Below are positions 15,679 to 20,124 of a DNA stretch of 20,124 nt, in pieces (position 1 is the stretch's first letter; the number at the start of each line of letters is the position of its first letter). The DNA is from an uncultured bacterium (GTDB lineage Bacteria > Cloacimonadota > Cloacimonadia > Cloacimonadales > Cloacimonadaceae). Where the stretch lies: contig CALGPA010000001.1 of assembly GCA_937960795.1 (NCBI GenBank), positions 1 to 20,124 of the forward strand, written 5' to 3'. The notes beneath the pieces were generated by a model. It had not been told where the DNA came from and ran no database searches. It saw nothing but the letters and a program-made list of their open reading frames with translations. The translations under genes and the position numbers were made by a program.

Positions 15679-15702
15679 CAGAGGGTATGCCTTTCTCGTC
15701 AA
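15674..15702 (-). promoter_or_regulatory. Promoter of the metal-sensor/ATPase unit
   Basis: On the minus strand TTGACG (15702-15697) and GTATAT (15679-15674) are 17 nt apart, or TATATG at 18 nt. The predicted transcript start lies inside the operator, about 20 nt before the regulator ATG. Confidence 0.65.
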
Positions 15703-15754
15703 GATCTTTTTTCCGGTAGTGTCTCAAAGGTTGGTGTAAATTAGGATATAAAGA

Positions 15755-15787
15755 GTCACTGAAATCTGCAAATTGGGTCACCGAAAT
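15755..15787 (+). repeat. Direct repeat upstream of the ABC transporter operon
   Basis: GTCACTGAAAT (15755-15765) recurs as GTCACCGAAAT (15777-15787), 22 bp apart start to start, about two helical turns. The pair lies 39-71 bp upstream of the ABC ATPase start. The spacing would suit an activator binding one face of the DNA. TATAAA at 15747-15752 could be a -10, but no good -35 goes with it. Confidence 0.4.
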
Positions 15788-15825
15788 AAGGTAAATCAAT
15801 CGACATAAATAGCAAAGGAGTGTTG

Positions 15826-16809
15826 ATGGATAAGTCCAATATGGATATAATAGTACAAAATCTCAGTAAGAACTTCCAAGCGGTGAAAGCCGTTAATGAT
15901 ATAAGTTTTGATGTAAGAAGCGGCGAGCTTTTTGGGTTTTTAGGGCCCAATGGAGCGGGTAAGACTACTACTATCAAGATGATGACAGGACTTGCCAGAC
16001 CTGACTCCGGCACAATCATCACTGCGGGCATAGACTGCTCTAGGAATCCCAAAGCCGCGCAGCATTTGATCGGAGTTGTACCCGATGAGAGTAACCTGTA
16101 TCCGGAGCTGACCGGACATCAAAACTTGTGTTTCTGTGCTTCATTGTATGGCATCGGCAAAGCAGAGCGCGAGCATGAAGCCAGGAAGTTGCTGGAAGCT
16201 TTTAATCTCAAAGAAGCAGCCAACCGCAAGTTCGGTGGCTATTCCAAAGGGATGAAGCGTAAGCTTACCATAGCCGCAGGCATAATCCACAAACCTCGGG
16301 TCCTCTTTCTCGATGAACCAACCACCGGAATAGATGTAGCCAGTGCTAGAGCCTTAAGAGTTTTGATCGAAGATCTGCATAAGCAAGGCACTACGATTCT
16401 CCTAGCCACCCATTACATCGAGGAAGCACAGCGGCTTTGCGATCGAATTGCATTCATCGTTTCGGGAAAGATCGTGGCTGAGGATACCGTACACAATCTC
16501 TTGAAACACGACGAGGGAAAACACTTTCTCCATGTGAGTCATAAAGGCAAAAACGCTGACATTGCTGAGAGACTTTATGCCAGGTTTGCCACCATGAGTT
16601 TTTCCTTTTTGAAGGATAACACATTCCGGGTGGAGTCATCAGAACCCATAATCATCACTCCCATTGTAATGTGTTTGGAGGAAATGGGCATAGATGTTTC
16701 TGAAGCCAAACGTATCACCCCCAGTCTGGAAGATGTCTTCGTCAGAATCACCGGTTTGGAAGCAGATACCATGCAAAAAGACAAAGACAAACAAGGGAGA
16801 GCCAAATGA
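15826..16809 (+). CDS. ABC transporter ATP-binding protein (NatA/DrrA-like)
   Basis: The ATG at 15826 follows AAAGGAG by 5 nt and gives 327 residues; the GTG and TTG just before it overlap the ribosome site. Walker A GPNGAGKT is at 40-47, the signature YSKGMKRK at 139-146 (in place of LSGGQ, common in this branch), Walker B VLFLDEP at 159-165 and the H-loop His at 196. PDESNLYPELT occupies the Q-loop region without a Gln, as in many NatA-type proteins. About 100 residues after the core form the C-terminal extension common in the group. It powers the permease encoded by the next gene. Such exporters move drugs, Na+, lipids or peptides; the substrate is not readable. The unit is divergent from the metal-efflux genes, but nothing shows shared control. 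Confidence 0.95.
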   Translation: MDKSNMDIIVQNLSKNFQAVKAVNDISFDVRSGELFGFLGPNGAGKTTTIKMMTGLARPDSGTIITAGIDCSRNPKAAQHLIGVVPDESNLYPELTGHQNLCFCASLYGIGKAEREHEARKLLEAFNLKEAANRKFGGYSKGMKRKLTIAAGIIHKPRVLFLDEPTTGIDVASARALRVLIEDLHKQGTTILLATHYIEEAQRLCDRIAFIVSGKIVAEDTVHNLLKHDEGKHFLHVSHKGKNADIAERLYARFATMSFSFLKDNTFRVESSEPIIITPIVMCLEEMGIDVSEAKRITPSLEDVFVRITGLEADTMQKDKDKQGRAK

Positions 16810-17543
16810 AAAAGTGGATAGCCTTTTGGAACATTCTGCTCAAAGATATGCGCACCTATTATCTGAAACCGCCCAATATAAACTGGGGCATCATCTTTCC
16901 TTTGGCCTGGACCGGAATGTTTCTGATCCGTTCCGGGAGCGGATTGGATAGCATTCCTGCCTTGCTGCCGGGTTTGATGGCGATCTCGATTCTCTTTGGC
17001 ACCACTTCCATGCTGGCGGTCACGGTCACCTTCGAGAAAAAGAACAGCTCTTTTGACCGCTTGCTGCTGGCTCCGATCTCCTTTGATCTTTTGATGCTCG
17101 CCAAGACCAGCGGAGCCATACTTTTTGGGATTGTCAATGCACTGATCCCGATCCTGATGGCTTCGTTCATAGCGGATATCTATGTGTCCAGTTGGCCTCT
17201 GTTGATTCTTGCCGTCTTCCTGATCGCGGTGGTTTCCACTTTTCTGGGCTTACTGATTGCCGTGGCCGTCAGTGAGGTTTTCGAAGCACAGACCTTTTCC
17301 AATTTCTTCCGCTTTCCGATGATCTTCCTTTGCGGTTTGTTTTTGCCAGTTTCCAAACTGCCCATTTTCATCAGACCTCTATCCTATGCCTTGCCATTGA
17401 CTTACGGCGTGGATATCATGCAAGGCTTGGTCAGAGGCGGAAACTTTATGTCCATACCCATCTCATTTGCTGTGCTGACCGCTTTTTGTATCCTCATCTT
17501 TGGTCTAAGCAAACACTTCATCAGAAAACGCTGGATAACATAA
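16806..17543 (+). CDS. ABC-2 type transporter permease
   Basis: The 245-residue membrane protein has six hydrophobic segments (about 27-41, 52-76, 97-122, 130-156, 166-182, 216-234) and no ATPase motif. FEKKNSSFDRLLLAPIS (76-92) is the ABC-2 family pattern after the second segment, and FFRFPMIFLCGLFLPVSKLP plus YALPLTYGVDIMQGLV is the conserved C-terminal half of the family. The start overlaps the ATPase stop (ATGA), so the two are made together. Two copies with two ATPases would form an exporter in the inner membrane. The short length and lack of a large periplasmic loop argue against a macrolide-type MacB pump. Confidence 0.93.
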   Translation: MKKWIAFWNILLKDMRTYYLKPPNINWGIIFPLAWTGMFLIRSGSGLDSIPALLPGLMAISILFGTTSMLAVTVTFEKKNSSFDRLLLAPISFDLLMLAKTSGAILFGIVNALIPILMASFIADIYVSSWPLLILAVFLIAVVSTFLGLLIAVAVSEVFEAQTFSNFFRFPMIFLCGLFLPVSKLPIFIRPLSYALPLTYGVDIMQGLVRGGNFMSIPISFAVLTAFCILIFGLSKHFIRKRWIT

Positions 17544-17558
17544 CCTTTAGGAGTAAAC

Positions 17559-18029
17559 ATGAATCATGCTTTCATAATACTAATCATCTTTGTCTTAGTT
17601 TCACTTAGCTTAGCCCTTAATGCAGTTGGCACTGGAAAACTTGTCATACACGTTTTTAGTAAAAACAAGAGGCCATCTCAAGAAGCTCTGAAACAGATCA
17701 ATGCGGCCATTGACAAGCATCGTGAATACTATGATATCCGATACCACGATATCGAAGATGAAGCAAATCTTGAACTAATCCATAGTTTGGGGATTCCCTC
17801 CTCGCATTTTCCTGTCGCTGTAGTTATCGATGGCAAGTTTACCGCTCAAATGGGTGATAGGATTTCCTCTTTTGTGCATTTCCCCGATTTTATGCATGGC
17901 ATCGGCAGACATGAGGGCAATTGGTCAATCTCCGACCTGGAAGCAGTCCTTCAAGACAATTCTCTGCTGCTTACAGAAAACATCCTGCCTGAACTGGAAG
18001 AGGACGAAACTGAGGGAGATTGCGAATAA
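17559..18029 (+). CDS. Exported thioredoxin-fold protein lacking CxxC
   Basis: The 156-residue protein begins with a hydrophobic stretch (4-20) ending LALNA-VG, which could be a signal peptide or a membrane anchor. The rest looks like a thioredoxin fold: strand KLVIHVFSKN (27-36), a helix, strand YYDIRYHDIED, helix, then SSHFPVAVVIDGKF with the cis-proline position (Pro85) and a following strand, and a short helix (124-131). The active-site CxxC is absent: KNKRPS stands there, and the only cysteine is Cys155 at the acidic tail. It is therefore probably not an oxidoreductase and may bind or chaperone something. TTTAGGAG precedes the ATG, 15 nt after the permease stop, so it belongs to the ABC operon. 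I do not recognise a named family. No terminator is visible in 18030-18169. Confidence 0.6.
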   Translation: MNHAFIILIIFVLVSLSLALNAVGTGKLVIHVFSKNKRPSQEALKQINAAIDKHREYYDIRYHDIEDEANLELIHSLGIPSSHFPVAVVIDGKFTAQMGDRISSFVHFPDFMHGIGRHEGNWSISDLEAVLQDNSLLLTENILPELEEDETEGDCE

Positions 18030-18169
18030 TCACTTCGACACTTACATAATCTTGCATTCGACTACTTCCGTGCAGACATGACTCCATTGGGAACCGTTGC
18101 GCTCATACTGCGAGTCTTTCCAGCCTGTCTATCTCCAAGAGATTCGGCAATTTCCAAAACTTGTTTATC

Positions 18170-19036
18170 TCAGAAGCGCTCCCACCAATCCTTATAGCCC
18201 TGCAGCATGCTCGCCATTTCTGATCGAGTCTCTTCGGATAGTTTGGCGTCGAGATCTTTCTTGATATTTGCCAGATCAGAATCCTGGGACTCTGCCCCGT
18301 CCTCTGCCATCAGAATCCAGAAGTATGCCATCTCATGATCCTGCTCCACCTCGATTCCGTCATGGCAGAGCTTTGCCAGATGGCGCGCATTGTGGATCAC
18401 TCCAAATTGGGCCGCTCGCAGATACCAATCTAGCGCTTCGCTGAGATTCTTCTCCACTCCTATTCCGTTGAAGTAATAGTCCGCGACTGTGTAGCAATAG
18501 AAGTCCGGAATGATTTCCGTGCCTCGCATTGCCCAATGGAACTTATCTTCATCTGTCTGACCGGGCACCTTGCCGTCGGTGTAGAGCTCCACCAATCTCT
18601 GCAAAGCAAAATCCTGATCTACGCGCTTGTAATACTTAACCGCATTGGCGGTATCCTGCGGGATCACCTTGCCGTCGTCATATAGATGGCCCAGCCTTTG
18701 ATATGCATCCCGGTATCCCAAGGCACCTGCCCTGTCAAAGTGATCAATGGCTTTCTCTTGCGTGGCCCCCGGCACCATTTCTTTGATATAGAGCTCGCCC
18801 AACTCATAGTGCGAGAAGCTGTGATCCAGCTCAGATGCTTGCAAAAACCACTTTTCAGCAGCCGCCACGTCGCCGTCTTCAGATGCGTAGATCCCCAAAA
18901 CATAGATGGCTTCCACATCCCCATCTTCAGCGAAGACAAGCAGCTCTTCATGATCTGCTTCCCAATAGTCAAACGCAAAAAGATTGAGGCTAAAAAAGAG
19001 AATTGTGATCCACAGGATCAGCTGCTTTGTTTTCAT
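18170..19036 (-). CDS. Exported Sel1-repeat (TPR-like) protein
   Basis: I choose the ATG at 19036 (288 residues): AAGGAAG precedes it and the protein then opens with a signal peptide, MKTKQLILWITILFFSLNLFA, probably cleaved before FDYWE. The longer frame from 19096 adds 20 residues with no ribosome site. Sel1-like repeats of about 36 residues follow, recognisable by A-x-x-x-LG-x-x-Y and A-x-x-W/Y-x-x-x-A pairs: AIYVLGIYASEDGD, AAEKWFLQAS, YELGELYIKE, AIDHFDRAGALGYRDAYQRLGHLYDDG, AVKYYKRV, VADYYFNGIGV, ALDWYLRAAQFG, AYFWILMA. Sel1 proteins are scaffolds for protein contacts; this one would act in the periplasm or at the outer membrane. It ends at 18170, facing the ABC operon. No partner is identifiable. 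Confidence 0.85.
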   Translation of the reverse strand: MKTKQLILWITILFFSLNLFAFDYWEADHEELLVFAEDGDVEAIYVLGIYASEDGDVAAAEKWFLQASELDHSFSHYELGELYIKEMVPGATQEKAIDHFDRAGALGYRDAYQRLGHLYDDGKVIPQDTANAVKYYKRVDQDFALQRLVELYTDGKVPGQTDEDKFHWAMRGTEIIPDFYCYTVADYYFNGIGVEKNLSEALDWYLRAAQFGVIHNARHLAKLCHDGIEVEQDHEMAYFWILMAEDGAESQDSDLANIKKDLDAKLSEETRSEMASMLQGYKDWWERF

Positions 19037-19506
19037 ATCTTCTTCCTTTATCGCGGGACTTAAGCATAGCCCGCGCTTAGTTTTTTTAATTCCCATTAGG
19101 ATCTGCTGATTGAGAGCAAGGATATTCTATCGGACTTTATGTCAATCAAAATCAGCAATATGTCGGCAAACCTATCTCGGCACATTGCCGCAAGCCCGCA
19201 TGTATATTCGGAGGACATGACTGCTGCATAAGAAGCTTCGGAAGCTAATGCCAATCAACATGGCGGGTTTGAGACCTGGCTGAGTCATTGGTTCATCCTC
19301 TGCGAGATCCCATTGAATCGCAGCAAGTTTGCTTATGCATAAAATATACTTGACAATAGTTTTGATGAAGAAAACACTGTAATGTGTGTGAAAGGACATA
19401 TCGATTGTGAGTAACGAGGGATATCAGATGCCCTTGAAGAATCAGAGAAACAATGAGTGGGATTTTGCACCAACATTTGGGATTCAACAAGTAAGAGGAG
19501 AAAGAA
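19037..19506. other. 470-bp intergenic region between divergent Sel1 and barrel genes
   Basis: Apart from the hairpin at 19052-19087 I see no gene here. A small symmetric element AGCTTC-g-GAAGCT lies at 19234-19246. TTGACA occurs at 19349-19354, but the nearest -10-like TGTAAT is 22 nt away, too far for a standard promoter. Overlapping short open frames lack ribosome sites and family resemblance. Confidence 0.5.
19052..19087 (+). terminator. Terminator-like hairpin, plus strand, upstream of the Sel1 gene
   Basis: CGCGGG (19052-19057) and CCCGCG (19070-19075) form a 6-bp GC-only stem around a 12-nt loop, and after CTTAG a run of seven T follows on the plus strand. It is oriented to stop rightward transcription, yet no plus-strand gene ends nearby; the closest is the ABC operon ending at 18029. 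Read on the minus strand it is a hairpin in the leader of the Sel1 mRNA just before the ribosome site. Confidence 0.5.
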
Positions 19507-20124
19507 ATGAGGCAACTTGTTTTATGTTCTATGTTTTTGTGTGTGGTCAGTCTGGGAGCGACCTCATCAGCTGCCTTACTGTCATTGTCATTTGAAACTT
19601 CGGCGACCACTCATGCCATGGGAGGATACAACACCACAGTTGGCAATGCCTGGAATAGCGATCCTCTTATGAGCTATACCAATCCGGCTCTGGCCGCGTT
19701 TCAAGAAGGGTTTTCTTATTCAGTGATCAAGTATAAGTGGTTGCCCGATGCATTTGACGATTGGAATTATCACGCCGCTTTTGCCGTTATCGGATACAAA
19801 GGCATAGCGCTTACTCTACCCGCGTTAAATCAAAACAGCAACTGGGGAATCTATATGGATTTTGGTGAGCAGGAGCAGTGGGATTCGGCAGGGAACAGCC
19901 TGGGGACATTCCACTCTTACGATGCGTACAAAGCGTATGGTGTGGCAATCAATCCCTTTGAGGTCTATCGTGACTTCGCTGAAAATCCTCATCCTGTATT
20001 AAAACACTTTGATCTGGCTATGGGGATGAGTTACATTGATATTGATAGCTTTATGGCACCTCCCTCAGGTTTAACTGATAGCGCTGCTGAAGTTCATACC
20101 AGTATCTACAATCTGGGACTGCTG
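19507..20124 (+). CDS. PorV/FadL-like outer-membrane beta-barrel protein (3' end outside window)
   Basis: The ATG at 19507 follows GAGGAG and opens 206 codons that run off the right edge. A signal peptide covers about residues 1-22 (MRQLVLCSMFLCVVSLGATS, then SA). After it comes FETSATTHAMGGYNTTVGNAWNSD followed by SYTNPALAAFQEG. This AMGG...N...D...NPA-LA pattern opens the PorV/UPF0164 group of FadL-like barrels found in the FCB bacteria. The remainder alternates aromatic and polar residues (YSVIKYKWLPD, HAAFAVIGYKGIAL, WGIYMDFGEQ), as in membrane beta-strands. In Bacteroidota PorV works with the type IX secretion system; whether this one does cannot be told, and no other secretion gene is in the window. 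Confidence 0.72.
   Translation, partial: MRQLVLCSMFLCVVSLGATSSAALLSLSFETSATTHAMGGYNTTVGNAWNSDPLMSYTNPALAAFQEGFSYSVIKYKWLPDAFDDWNYHAAFAVIGYKGIALTLPALNQNSNWGIYMDFGEQEQWDSAGNSLGTFHSYDAYKAYGVAINPFEVYRDFAENPHPVLKHFDLAMGMSYIDIDSFMAPPSGLTDSAAEVHTSIYNLGLL

Noticed and set aside
15646..15702. N-terminal extension of the ArsR-type repressor from a TTG at 15702
   Set aside because: The TTG is the -35 hexamer and the extension covers the operator; the ATG at 15645 has GGGAG in front.
15711..15790. Possible remnant of an insertion-sequence end upstream of the ABC operon
   Set aside because: The composition vaguely recalls mutator-type element ends, but there is no matching second end, no target duplication and no transposase fragment.
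15756..16052. Minus-strand 98-codon frame opposite the ABC ATPase start
   Set aside because: It is a shadow of the Walker A region of the ATPase gene and has no ribosome site or motif.
19037..19096. N-terminal extension of the Sel1 protein
   Set aside because: It would put a charged stretch before an obvious signal peptide and has no ribosome site.
19407..19595. Plus-strand 62-codon frame overlapping the barrel gene
   Set aside because: It is out of frame with a gene that has a clear ribosome site, signal peptide and family pattern.
1..20124. Apparent excess of GATC and AGATCT-type words
   Set aside because: The words fall mostly in coding DNA where Asp, Ile and Lys-Ile codons produce them; without a count against a background model it is not a finding.

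Overview
The window looks like chromosomal DNA of a Gram-negative, probably anaerobic bacterium of the FCB (Fibrobacterota-Chlorobiota-Bacteroidota) neighbourhood; a Cloacimonadota-like genome is my best guess. The placement is inference from gene content only. It rests on a Kdo-pathway isomerase (so LPS), a PorV-like outer-membrane protein, a 29-residue AURKAIP1/COX24-type protein after an HU gene, and a fused formiminotransferase-cyclodeaminase. Clear Shine-Dalgarno sequences precede nearly every gene, which argues against Bacteroidota proper.

Layout. (1) 1-3433, minus: the N-terminal 1144 residues of a very large multi-PAS/GAF histidine kinase, cut by the left window edge. (2) 9155-3686, minus: a tight operon of DUF1385 membrane protein, prfA (RF1), a CorC/CNNM-type membrane protein, ftcD and a shikimate-kinase-like P-loop protein. 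Every junction is an ATGA overlap or a stop codon abutting the next ATG. Upstream lies rpmE (L31) with its own promoter and terminator. (3) 9824-10250, plus: HU followed by the 29-codon basic ORF and a strong terminator, back to back with the terminator of the facing kdsD. (4) 15645-10301, minus: an ArsR/SmtB-type metal sensor, a Zn/Cd-type P1B ATPase, thrS and kdsD. The first two form an autoregulated metal-efflux unit with a visible operator-promoter overlap; thrS follows after 43 nt. (5) 15826-18029, plus and divergent: ABC ATPase, ABC-2 permease and an exported thioredoxin-like protein without an active-site CxxC. (6) 19036-18170, minus: an exported Sel1-repeat protein. (7) 19507 to the right edge, plus: the start of a PorV/FadL-like beta-barrel protein.

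Most of the window is housekeeping plus one metal-resistance unit. I found no CRISPR array, tRNA, rRNA, phage module or intact insertion sequence. The least ordinary items are the tiny COX24-type gene, the ABC exporter paired with a cysteine-less thioredoxin-like protein, the kinase whose first receiver-like segment lacks the acidic pocket, the rpmE stop codon inside a perfect palindrome, and a plus-strand terminator-like hairpin in the leader of the Sel1 gene. I see nothing that clearly qualifies as a new multi-gene defence or mobile system.
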